A DNA stretch of 64,000 bases from Hamadaea sp. (GTDB lineage: Bacteria > Actinomycetota > Actinomycetes > Mycobacteriales > Micromonosporaceae). The notes below the pieces were generated by a model. That model did no database searches. It was not told the origin of the DNA and saw only the letters and a list, made by a program, of their open reading frames with translations. The stretch spans positions 173,366-237,365 of the forward strand of contig NZ_JABFVK010000031.1 of assembly GCF_013362815.1 (NCBI RefSeq). The letters run 5' to 3'. The translations under genes were made by a program, and so were the position numbers. Shown in pieces: positions 24,877-32,470 of this stretch (position 1 is the stretch's first letter; each line of letters opens with the position of its first letter).

Positions 24877-27357
24877 ATGATGCCCGACGTCGACCTGCCC
24901 GTGCGTGCTGCGCTGCCAGAACTGCTGACTGCGCTGGACGGGTCCGGCACCGCGGTGCTCGTCGCGCCACCGGGCTCCGGCAAGACCACGCTGGTCCCGC
25001 TCGCCCTCGCCGACCAGGTGAAAGGCCGGGTCATCGTCGCCGAACCCCGGCGCATCGCGGCTCGCGCGGCCGCGTCTCGGATGGCTCATTTGACCGGTAC
25101 GCAGGTCGGCGGGCTCGTCGGCTACACGGTTCGAGGTGACAGCCGCACCGGTGGCGACACCAGAGTCGAAGTCGTCACCACGGGTGTCCTGGTCCAGCGA
25201 CTGCACCGCGATCCGGAGCTGACCGGCGTCGCAGCGGTGGTCCTCGACGAATGTCACGAACGGCACCTCGACACCGATCTCGCCCTCGCCTTCACCCTCG
25301 ACTCCCGTACGCACCTGCGCCCGGACCTGAGGCTGCTCGCGACGTCGGCGACCGCAGACGCGGAGCGGCTCGCAGCGGCGATGGGCGCGCGCACGTCCAT
25401 CGTCAGCGCGGCCGGGATGATGCACCCCGTCGAGGTCGTCTGGGCTCCGCCGACCGGTCCGGTGGACGCGCCCTACGGCCTGCGCGTCGACCCTCGACTG
25501 CTCGATCACGTCGCCGCCGTCGTCCGGCGCGCCTTGGCGGAGAGCCCCGGCGATGCTCTGGTGTTCCTGCCCGGGGCGGCGGAGATCGGCGGAGTGGCCC
25601 AGCGGCTCGGCCGCTTGAGCGGCGTGGACGTGGTGAGCCTGCACGGGCGGCAGGCGGCTTCGGTGCAGGACGAGGCCCTGCGTCCGGGCGTACGCCGACG
25701 GGTCGTGCTCGCCACCGCGGTCGCCGAGTCCAGCCTCACCGTGCCGGGCGTCCGGATCGTCGTCGACTCTGGACTGGCGCGCGTTCCGCGTACCGACCAT
25801 GGTCGTGGTCTCGGTGCGCTGGTGACCGTCCGGGCATCGCGGGCGGCCGCCACCCAACGGGCCGGCCGAGCAGGTCGGGAAGCGCCGGGAAGCGTGTATC
25901 GGTGCTGGTCCGAGCACGACCATGAACGGCTGCCCGCGCAGGCCGATCCGGAGATCGCGGGGGCCGACCTCACCGGATTCGTGCTGCACTTGGCCTGCTG
26001 GGGGCGGGCCGACGCGGAGGGGCTCACCCTGCTCGATCCGCCACCGGCGGCCGCCGCCCAGGTGGCGCGTGAGACGCTGACCGCCATCGGCGCGCTCGAC
26101 CAGGCTGGCCGGGTCACCCCGCGTGGGCGCGACATCAACGACGTCGGCGCTCATCCGCGGCTCGCTCGCGCACTTCTCGACGGCTCCAAGATCGTGGGTA
26201 GCAAGATCGCAGCCGAGGTGGTCGCGCTGCTCTCGGCCGACGTGCGTACGGCCACGGATGACCTGCCGGCAGCGCTGCGGCGGTTGCAGGGCAACGCCGA
26301 GCCGGCGGTCACCAGCGCCTGGCGTACCGAAGTCCGCAGGCTCGCCGGCGGCATCGATGCCAACCGGCCGACCAGCAGCTGGTCGTCGGATCTCGCGGCC
26401 GCGCTCCTCGTCGGGCTCGCCTTTCCCGAACGAATCGGACGGGTACGCACACCAGGCGGGCGGGTGTACTTGATGACCGGCGGGACTGCGGCGGAACTCG
26501 CGGCCGACACTTCGCTACACGGGATGGAATGGCTCGCCATCGCCGACGCGGACCGGCAGCCCGGCAACGCCGCCGCCCGAATCCGGCTCGCCGCACCGAT
26601 CGACGCCGAAACGGCGAAACTGGCGGCCGAAACGCTGTACGCCGACCGCGGCGAAGTGACGTGGACCAACAAAGACGTCCTCGCCCGGCACCGCACCCGC
26701 CTCGGCGCGATCGTCCTCACCGATCGGCCGCTGGCCAAGCCCGATCCGGAAGCGGTGGCGGCCGCGCTCGGGGAAGGACTGCGCCGCAATGGGCTCAAGC
26801 TGCTGCGCTGGTCTGACGAAGCGACCGGCGTACGCGAACGGCTCGCCTTCCTGCGTCACGCGCTCGGCGAGCCCTGGCCGGCCGTGGACGACGCCGGACT
26901 GCTGGCCGACCTGAGTTGGCTGGGTCCGGCGCTCGTCAACGCCCGCAACCGTGCCGATCTGGCCCGCATCGACGTGGCCTCGGCATTGCGCCGGCTGCTT
27001 CCCTGGGCGCAGGCCGCCCAGTTCGACGAGTACGCCCCCGACCGCATCGAAGTGCCGAGTGGTTCCCGGATTCGCGTCGACTACACCGACCCGGCTGCAC
27101 CCTTCCTCGCGGTGAAGGTGCAGGAGATGTTCGGCTCGGCGCAGGCGCCCACGCTCGCCGGTGGACGCGTGCCGTTGGTGCTGCACCTGCTCTCACCGGC
27201 GGGCCGCCCGGCAGCGGTCACCGCAGACCTCGCATCCTTCTGGGACAACGGTTACGTGTCGGTACGCTCGGAGTTGCGCGGCCGCTACCCGAACCACCCC
27301 TGGCCCGACAATCCGCTCAAGGCGAAGCCGTCGGGGCGTACCAAGCCTCGCAAGTGA
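24877..27357 (+). CDS. hrpB: ATP-dependent helicase HrpB
   Basis: An 826-residue DEAH/RHA-type helicase. Motif I is APPGSGKTTLVPLAL, motif II VVLDECHERHLDTDLAL, motif III LLATSATADA, with later motifs ESSLTVPGVRIVVDSGLAR and ATQRAGRAGREAPG. The C-terminal HrpB domain ends LASFWDNGYVSVRSELRGRYPNHPWPDNPL, as is usual for the family. It would unwind RNA with ATP; its physiological role in bacteria is not well defined. The start follows a CAGACT box by six bases, 34 bases after the sulfatase stop. It ends seven bases before the convergent LLM gene. Confidence 0.95.
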   Translation: MMPDVDLPVRAALPELLTALDGSGTAVLVAPPGSGKTTLVPLALADQVKGRVIVAEPRRIAARAAASRMAHLTGTQVGGLVGYTVRGDSRTGGDTRVEVVTTGVLVQRLHRDPELTGVAAVVLDECHERHLDTDLALAFTLDSRTHLRPDLRLLATSATADAERLAAAMGARTSIVSAAGMMHPVEVVWAPPTGPVDAPYGLRVDPRLLDHVAAVVRRALAESPGDALVFLPGAAEIGGVAQRLGRLSGVDVVSLHGRQAASVQDEALRPGVRRRVVLATAVAESSLTVPGVRIVVDSGLARVPRTDHGRGLGALVTVRASRAAATQRAGRAGREAPGSVYRCWSEHDHERLPAQADPEIAGADLTGFVLHLACWGRADAEGLTLLDPPPAAAAQVARETLTAIGALDQAGRVTPRGRDINDVGAHPRLARALLDGSKIVGSKIAAEVVALLSADVRTATDDLPAALRRLQGNAEPAVTSAWRTEVRRLAGGIDANRPTSSWSSDLAAALLVGLAFPERIGRVRTPGGRVYLMTGGTAAELAADTSLHGMEWLAIADADRQPGNAAARIRLAAPIDAETAKLAAETLYADRGEVTWTNKDVLARHRTRLGAIVLTDRPLAKPDPEAVAAALGEGLRRNGLKLLRWSDEATGVRERLAFLRHALGEPWPAVDDAGLLADLSWLGPALVNARNRADLARIDVASALRRLLPWAQAAQFDEYAPDRIEVPSGSRIRVDYTDPAAPFLAVKVQEMFGSAQAPTLAGGRVPLVLHLLSPAGRPAAVTADLASFWDNGYVSVRSELRGRYPNHPWPDNPLKAKPSGRTKPRK

Positions 27358-27363
27358 CGGGGC

Positions 27364-28350
27364 TCAGTCGTGTGTGGACTGCATCGCCTCGGCGAGCAGG
27401 GCGACCGAGCGCAGCCGGGCCTTGCCGGTGGCGTGATGGGCGACGATCAACTCGTCGGCTTGCGCGTGCCGGATGAAGGTGTCCAGGTATTCGCGTACTT
27501 CGGCCGGTGTGCCGAGGGCGGAGTATTGCAGCATCTGGTCGACGTGCGCGCCCGCGCCCTGCGCCAGCAGTTGATCGGCTTGCTCGTCGGTGAAGGTCTG
27601 CCCGCGCCCGAACAATCCCGTCGCGAACGCCCGGCGAGTGGCCTGGAACTGCTCATGAGCGGCGGCAGTCGTGTCCGCGGCGACGACGTTGACCGCGGCG
27701 ATCACATAGGGCCGGTCGAGCTGCTCGGACGGGCGGAAGTCTGCGCGGTACGCCGCCACGGCCGCCGCCAGCGCCTGCGGCGCGAAGTGGGAGGCGAACG
27801 CGTACGGCAGGCCGAGAGCGGCGGCCAGTCTCGCGCCGAACAGCGACGAGCCGAGGATGTACAACGGGATCTCGGAACCCTTGCCCGGCACCGCGTCCAC
27901 GCCGGGAATGCGCGACCGGCCGGCGAGGTAGCCCTGCAGCTCCAGCACGTCTTGCGGGAACGCCTCGGCCGACTGAGCGTCGCGGCGTAGGGCGCGCATC
28001 GTGTTCTGGTCCGAGCCGGGAGCGCGGCCCAGGCCCAGGTCGATGCGTCCCGGGTACATCGCGTCGAGGGTGCCGAACTGCTCGGCGACGGTCAGCGGCG
28101 TGTGGTTGGGCAGCATCACCCCGCCGGCACCGAGCCGGATCGTGCGGGTGAACGTCCCGATGTGGGCGATCAGGACGGCCGGCGACGACGAGGCGATCGT
28201 CGGCATGTTGTGGTGCTCGGCGTACCAGACGCGACGGTAACCATGCTGCTCGGCGGCGACGGCCAGGTCGACACTCGCCGCGATGCTGTCGCGCGCGGTC
28301 TCGCCCGGTCCGATGCGAGCCAGATCGAGAATGGAGAGCGGGGTGGGCAT
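27364..28350 (-). CDS. LLM-class flavin-dependent oxidoreductase, MsnO8-like
   Basis: A 328-residue luciferase-like monooxygenase: PLSILDLARIGPGETARDSIAASVDLA, RVWYAEHHNMPTIASSSPAVLIAHI, GAGGVMLPNHTPLTVAEQFGTLDAMYPGRIDLGLGRAPG are diagnostic of the FMN-type MsnO8 subfamily common in actinobacteria. An AAAGGAT site lies seven bases before the ATG. It is divergent from a TetR gene, and two TetR-type palindromes stand between them, the nearer 48 bases upstream of this start. Control by that TetR, with derepression by a reactive or toxic ligand, is a good inference. The substrate is unknown. Confidence 0.88.
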   Translation of the reverse strand: MPTPLSILDLARIGPGETARDSIAASVDLAVAAEQHGYRRVWYAEHHNMPTIASSSPAVLIAHIGTFTRTIRLGAGGVMLPNHTPLTVAEQFGTLDAMYPGRIDLGLGRAPGSDQNTMRALRRDAQSAEAFPQDVLELQGYLAGRSRIPGVDAVPGKGSEIPLYILGSSLFGARLAAALGLPYAFASHFAPQALAAAVAAYRADFRPSEQLDRPYVIAAVNVVAADTTAAAHEQFQATRRAFATGLFGRGQTFTDEQADQLLAQGAGAHVDQMLQYSALGTPAEVREYLDTFIRHAQADELIVAHHATGKARLRSVALLAEAMQSTHD

Positions 28351-28397
28351 ACGGCGATCCTTTTGACTCGAGCGGGCACCGGGTGGGTCGACACGAA

Positions 28398-28415
28398 GCG
28401 GAGCACGTGCTCCGC
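28398..28415. promoter_or_regulatory. TetR operator, site 1
   Basis: GCGGAGCACGTGCTCCGC is a perfect 18-bp palindrome in the LLM/TetR divergent spacer. Its centre lies 40 bp from that of site 2. Confidence 0.8.
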
Positions 28416-28437
28416 CTCTCCCGACGGTAACACTGAA

Positions 28438-28455
28438 GCGGAGCAGATGCTCCGG
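28438..28455. promoter_or_regulatory. TetR operator, site 2, in the tetR promoter
   Basis: CGGAGCAGATGCTCCG (28439-28454) repeats site 1 with a changed centre. It fills the 18-bp gap before the TAGGGT -10 (28456-28461) of the TetR gene, so binding should block tetR transcription. Confidence 0.82.
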
Positions 28456-28467
28456 TAGGGTGTGTGT

Positions 28468-29043
28468 ATGACATCACCGGCCATCCGCAGCGACGCCGCC
28501 CGCAATCGGGGCCGGTTGCTCGACGCCGCGGCCGGCCTCATCGCCGAACGTGGCAGCGACATCGACGTACGCGAGATCTCCCGCCGGGCCGGTGTCGGCA
28601 TGGGCACCCTGTACCGCCATTTCCCGACCAAGGAGGCGCTGCTCGACGCAGCGCTGGAGCACGTGTTCACGTCCTGGGCCGAGCAGGCGGCGGCCGCCCG
28701 GACCGGCGAAGCCTGGCGCGACTTGAGCACCTTCCTCGGCGACGCGTTGTCCCGGCAGACGGCGTCGCCGGGTCTGCTCGACGCGTACTGTCAGGCGCTG
28801 CCCGGCCAAGCCGGGAACACCGCCCGCCGGCACTGCCGCCAGCAGGTCGCACCGCTGATCACCGAGCTGGTCCAGGCCGCGCGACAAGCCGGAGAGTTGC
28901 GTTCCGACGTCACCGATGAAGACGTCTCGCTGCTCCTCGTCGCGCTGGGCCGAATCGCGACGGTGGTTCCCGAAACCGCTTGGCGCCGTGTGCTCCACGT
29001 GGCGTTGGACGGCTTGCGGGCGACTGCGGCCACCCCCATGTGA
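28468..29043 (+). CDS. TetR-family regulator, autoregulated
   Basis: A 191-residue repressor with helix-turn-helix DIDVREISRRAGVGMGTLYRHFPTKEALLDAAL (about 32-64) and a C-terminal helical ligand domain (HVFTSWAEQAAAARTGEAWRDLSTFL onward) of the type often annotated as SCO4850-like. The ATG at 28468 is six bases after TAGGGT and has no Shine-Dalgarno. Two related palindromes lie in the spacer to the divergent LLM oxidoreductase, one inside this promoter. So it very likely represses itself and the oxidoreductase. The ligand is unknown. Confidence 0.9.
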   Translation: MTSPAIRSDAARNRGRLLDAAAGLIAERGSDIDVREISRRAGVGMGTLYRHFPTKEALLDAALEHVFTSWAEQAAAARTGEAWRDLSTFLGDALSRQTASPGLLDAYCQALPGQAGNTARRHCRQQVAPLITELVQAARQAGELRSDVTDEDVSLLLVALGRIATVVPETAWRRVLHVALDGLRATAATPM

Positions 29044-29070
29044 ACGACGCGTACTCAGCCGATCGAGGTG

Positions 29071-29112
29071 TTGACATCTTCGGGTCGAACCACCACCGTG
29101 GGAGCGTTCCCA
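29071..29112 (+). promoter_or_regulatory. GH6 promoter with CebR-like operator
   Basis: TTGACA (29071-29076) is followed 17 bp later by a weak CACCGT -10 (29094-29099). TGGGAGCGTTCCCA (29099-29112), one base from the CebR consensus, covers the expected transcription start. The same box with a different single change controls the GH3 gene 20 kb away. Confidence 0.72.
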
Positions 29113-29140
29113 TCCTCGTCCCCCTCAGGAGGAACATTCG

Positions 29141-30370
29141 GTGAAGCGCATCTTCACAGCAGTAACAGCCGCCGTCCTGGCCGGCGTCTTCGTCGCCGCT
29201 CCGGCGCAGGCGCACGGCTCGGACGGCACGAGGTTCTACACGCCGAAGCCCGATCCCGGGGCCGTGCAGCAGATCACCTCGCTCTACCGCCAGGGCCAAT
29301 GGGAGCTGGCGACCAAACTGCTGACCATGGTCAGCACCCCGCAGGCGGTGTGGTTCACCGGCGGCGTGGGGCAGGACGTCACGAAGTCGGTGAAGACCGA
29401 GGTCACCCGGGCGGCCTTGCAGCGCAAGGTGCCGGTTCTGGTGGCGTACAACATCCCGTTCCGAGACTGCGCCCAGTACTCCGCAGGCGGAGCGACGAGC
29501 GTGGCCGAGTACGAGGCCTGGATCGACGCGTTCGCCGCGGGCATCGGGCGGCACGAGGTCGTGGTGGCGCTGGAGCCGGACAGCCTCGGCATCATCCCCT
29601 GGTACACCACGATCAACGGCGCGGCCGAGTGGTGCAAGCCGGCGGAGGCCGACCCGGCGACCGCCGCGAGCGACCGGTTCGCGATGCTGAACTACGCGGT
29701 GGCCAAGCTCGGCGCGTTGCCGAACACCAGCGTCTACCTCGACGGTACGCACAGCGGCTGGCTCGGCTCGGGTGACGCCGCCGACCGGCTCGTCAAGGCG
29801 GGCGTGCAGCAGGCCGACGGGTTCTTCCTGAACCTGTCGAACTATGAGACGACCGAGCGCCAGCTGAAGTACGGCAGCTGGATCAGCAAGTGCGTCTACT
29901 TCGGGACGCAGGGCCCGGACTGGGCGCGCGGTCACTTCGACTGGTGCGCCAGTCAGTACTACCCGGCGAATCCGGCGGACTTCAGCACGTGGGGGCTGAC
30001 CGACGCGTGGTACGACCAGAACGTCGGCGCGGTGTCGCCGGACGTCCTGCCGCACTTCGTGATCGACACCAGCCGCAACGGGCAAGGTCCGTGGACGCCG
30101 CCGGCCGGCAACGGCTGGCCCGACGCCCAAGTCTGGTGCAACCCGCCGGACCGCGGGCTCGGCCTGAAGCCGACCTCGAACACCGGTAACCCGCTGGTCG
30201 ACGCGTACCTGTGGATCAAGACGCCCGGTCAGTCCGACGGGCAGTGCGACCGCGGCACCGGCACCGGCGTCGACCCGGCACGGGGCGGGATCGCCGATCC
30301 GGCGGCCGGCGCGTGGTTCCCGCAGCAGGCGATCGAATTGGTGCAGTACGCCAATCCGCCGCTGTGGTGA
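29141..30370 (+). CDS. secreted GH6 cellulase
   Basis: A 409-residue exported cellulase. The signal peptide (1-25) ends APAQA. GH6 blocks follow: VPVLVAYNIPFRDCAQYSAGGA, VVVALEPDSLGIIPWYTT, SVYLDGTHSGWLGSGDAADRL, ADGFFLNLSNYETTERQLKYG, FVIDTSRNGQGPW and the C-terminal LWIKTPGQSDGQC. It acts on cellulose by inversion, as an endoglucanase or cellobiohydrolase; loop lengths do not let me decide. There is no binding module. The start is GTG with AGGAGGAA upstream. The CebR-like operator at the promoter suggests cello-oligosaccharide induction together with the GH3 enzyme. Confidence 0.93.
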   Translation: MKRIFTAVTAAVLAGVFVAAPAQAHGSDGTRFYTPKPDPGAVQQITSLYRQGQWELATKLLTMVSTPQAVWFTGGVGQDVTKSVKTEVTRAALQRKVPVLVAYNIPFRDCAQYSAGGATSVAEYEAWIDAFAAGIGRHEVVVALEPDSLGIIPWYTTINGAAEWCKPAEADPATAASDRFAMLNYAVAKLGALPNTSVYLDGTHSGWLGSGDAADRLVKAGVQQADGFFLNLSNYETTERQLKYGSWISKCVYFGTQGPDWARGHFDWCASQYYPANPADFSTWGLTDAWYDQNVGAVSPDVLPHFVIDTSRNGQGPWTPPAGNGWPDAQVWCNPPDRGLGLKPTSNTGNPLVDAYLWIKTPGQSDGQCDRGTGTGVDPARGGIADPAAGAWFPQQAIELVQYANPPLW

Positions 30371-30377
30371 CGCTCGC

Positions 30378-30430
30378 ATGATCGGGGCCGGTTCCGGTGG
30401 TTCATCGGCCACGGAATCGGCCCCGATCAT
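30378..30430 (+). terminator. long hairpin after the GH6 gene
   Basis: ATGATCGGGGCCG (30378-30390) pairs perfectly with CGGCCCCGATCAT (30418-30430), and the inner TTCCG/CGGAA and TGG/CCA extend the stem to about 21 bp with one wobble and one bulge. It starts seven bases after the stop. Confidence 0.75.
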
Positions 30431-30516
30431 CGGGTACGCGGTCGCACAGGGTAGGTGGACGGCGACGAGGCGTACAAAACAGGACGCGAGCGGCGAACGC
30501 CTTTAAGATCCCGCGC

Positions 30517-31071
30517 ATGCGACACCTCTGGACCCTGATCGCCGCCCTCGTCATCGCCCCGCTTTCCTGGTTCCTGCTCGCCATCGGCCAGTCCACCTCG
30601 CTGCGCGTCCTCGACGACGCGTCCTCGGCCGCCCCGAGCGGCGCCGACATCCTGCGTCCCCTCGTCTTCCTCGCGGTCGGCGGGCTCATGCTCGGCCTCA
30701 TCGCCACTCTGCGTATGTCGCCTCTGGGCGCGGTGCTGACCGGAGTTCTCTACACCGGCAGCTACATCCTTTTGCTGATCGCCCCGAACGCCGTCCTCGA
30801 CGCGTTGTCGAAGGACATCTCGTTCGGCGGATTGCGGGCGGACCTCGCGATGCCGTTGCGTACCGGAACATCGGCTCTCGTCGGGTCGATGTTGCTGCTG
30901 GCGCTGGTCAGCGTCGGCCGGTGGCGGCGGTGGCCCGAGCCGGAACTCGCCACCGAGGCGTGGTCGTCGACCGAGTCGTCCTCCGGCTTCCCGCGTACGC
31001 CGACTCCGAGCACGCTCGCTGGCTGGACGTCGTTCCTGCGCGACGATCCGCGTCCGATGTCGAGGAAGTGA
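30517..31071 (+). CDS. four-helix membrane protein of unknown function
   Basis: A 184-residue protein with four predicted membrane segments: about 4-26 (LWTLIAALVIAPLSWFLLAI), 48-68 (PLVFLAVGGLMLGLIATL), 73-93 (LGAVLTGVLYTGSYILLLIA) and 117-137 (ALVGSMLLLALVSVG). The C-terminal 50 residues are hydrophilic and Ser/Thr-rich (STESSSGFPRTPTPSTLAGW), a pattern typical of phosphorylated tails. I recognise no family. The ATG at 30517 lies seven bases after TAAGAT (30504-30509), fitting a leaderless start. A small hairpin (GCCGGAC/GTCCGGC, 31075-31094) follows the stop. Confidence 0.65.
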   Translation: MRHLWTLIAALVIAPLSWFLLAIGQSTSLRVLDDASSAAPSGADILRPLVFLAVGGLMLGLIATLRMSPLGAVLTGVLYTGSYILLLIAPNAVLDALSKDISFGGLRADLAMPLRTGTSALVGSMLLLALVSVGRWRRWPEPELATEAWSSTESSSGFPRTPTPSTLAGWTSFLRDDPRPMSRK

Positions 31072-31074
31072 TGA

Positions 31075-31094
31075 GCCGGACCTGACCGTCCGGC
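31075..31094 (+). terminator. short hairpin after the membrane-protein gene
   Basis: GCCGGAC (31075-31081) and GTCCGGC (31088-31094) form a 7-bp stem with a 6-base loop, four bases after the stop. The rest of the spacer to 31274 holds a possible TTACTT/TAGCAT promoter (31181-31186 and 31205-31210, 18 bp apart). Confidence 0.4.
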
Positions 31095-31273
31095 CGAGCG
31101 GACAACCCGCCTTTCCGGCATTGTGCGTACGCAGCGCTCCTGGCGGGTGACCGTTGTCGGGAGTCTGACGGTTCACGACGTTACTTAGTGGTCCATAGGG
31201 CGAATAGCATCCCCGGTTATCCTGCGGGTCCCCGGCTGAGAGGTGACCCGAATCGTTGTGGGGGTGCGGGTTC

Positions 31274-32470
31274 GTGACCAGGGTGGCCATCATCGGCGCG
31301 GGGCCCTACGGACTGTCTATCGCGGCGCATCTGCGGTCGCTCGGCGTGCCACATCGGATCTTCGGCACGCCGGTCGACACGTGGCTGCGTCACATGCCCG
31401 CCGGAATGTCGTTGAAGTCTGACGGGTTCGCGTCCAGCCTCAGCTCGCCCGAGCCGGGCAGCCGGCTGTCGGCGTACTGCGCCGAGAACGAAATCGCCTA
31501 CGACGACACGGCGATCCCGGTCGAGCTGGACGTGTTCACCGCGTACGCGGTCGACTTCCAGAAGCGGTTCGTGCCGCAGGTCGAGGACCGTCAGGTCGTC
31601 GCGCTGGACAAGGGAGCGGAGGGGTTCACGCTCAAGCTGGACGACGGTGAGACGCTCACGGCCGACCTGGTCGTGGCGGCGGTCGGCATCACGCACTTCG
31701 CGCGTATGCCGCAGGAGCTGTCCGGCCTGCCCGCGAACCTCGTCTCACACGCGTCCGCCCATCATGACCTGTCCGCCTTCGCCGGCCGCGACGTCACCGT
31801 GATCGGCGCGGGCTCGTCGGCCATCGACATCGCCGCCCTGCTCGCCGAGGCAGGCGCGACCACGTCGCTGATCGCCCGGCGGGACCGGATCAAGTTCGCC
31901 TCCGCGCCGCCGCCCGGTGGCCGGAGCCTCTACCAGCGGCTGCGGCACCCGTCGACGGGAATCGGGCCCGGCCTGCGCTCGTTCATCTTCCAGAAGCGGC
32001 CCAACCTGTTCCGCTTCCTGCCCGGCGGGCTGCGCCTGAAGATCGTCCGCCGCCACCTCGGTCCCTCGTCCGCCTGGTGGATGAAGCCGCGCTTCGACGC
32101 GGGCGTGACGACCGCGTTGAGCGCCACGATCGAGAACGCCACCGTGGAGGGAAGCCGCGCGCGACTGGTCCTGCGTACGCCGGACGGGCCCATCGAGCAC
32201 GTCACCGACCACATCATCGCCGCGACCGGGTACTGGCCGGACGTCGACCGCCTGGAGTTCTTCAGCGACGGCCTGCGTACGGCGATCCGGACGCACGAGC
32301 GGATGCCGGTGCTCTCCGGCCGGTTCGAGAGCTCCGTCAGCGGGCTGTACTTCGTCGGCCCACCCGCGGCGAACAGCTTCGGGCCGCTCATGCGGTTCAT
32401 GGTCGGCGCTGAGTACGTCGCGCCCCGGGTGGCGCGGACCCTCGCCCGTAGAGCCGCGGCGACCAAGTGA
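31274..32470 (+). CDS. FAD/NAD(P)-dependent oxidoreductase, class B monooxygenase-like
   Basis: A 398-residue two-dinucleotide-domain flavoprotein. The FAD site is VAIIGAGPYGLSIAAHL at the N-terminus, the NAD(P) site DVTVIGAGSSAIDIAALLAEAG near residue 170, and HIIAATGYWPDV is the ATG motif that links them. The C-terminal FVGPPAANSFGPLMRFMVG closes the FAD site. Relatives include lysine/ornithine N-hydroxylases and Baeyer-Villiger-like enzymes. The GTG at 31274 is preferred (GGGGGTG upstream); a TTG at 31256 is possible. It overlaps the thioesterase/ATP-grasp gene by four bases (GTGA), so both products should be made together. The substrate is unknown. Confidence 0.87.
   Translation: MTRVAIIGAGPYGLSIAAHLRSLGVPHRIFGTPVDTWLRHMPAGMSLKSDGFASSLSSPEPGSRLSAYCAENEIAYDDTAIPVELDVFTAYAVDFQKRFVPQVEDRQVVALDKGAEGFTLKLDDGETLTADLVVAAVGITHFARMPQELSGLPANLVSHASAHHDLSAFAGRDVTVIGAGSSAIDIAALLAEAGATTSLIARRDRIKFASAPPPGGRSLYQRLRHPSTGIGPGLRSFIFQKRPNLFRFLPGGLRLKIVRRHLGPSSAWWMKPRFDAGVTTALSATIENATVEGSRARLVLRTPDGPIEHVTDHIIAATGYWPDVDRLEFFSDGLRTAIRTHERMPVLSGRFESSVSGLYFVGPPAANSFGPLMRFMVGAEYVAPRVARTLARRAAATK

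Noticed and set aside
23233..26154. 973-codon minus-strand frame opposite the sulfatase and helicase genes
   Set aside because: It has no recognisable protein character, and both plus-strand genes have intact catalytic motifs.
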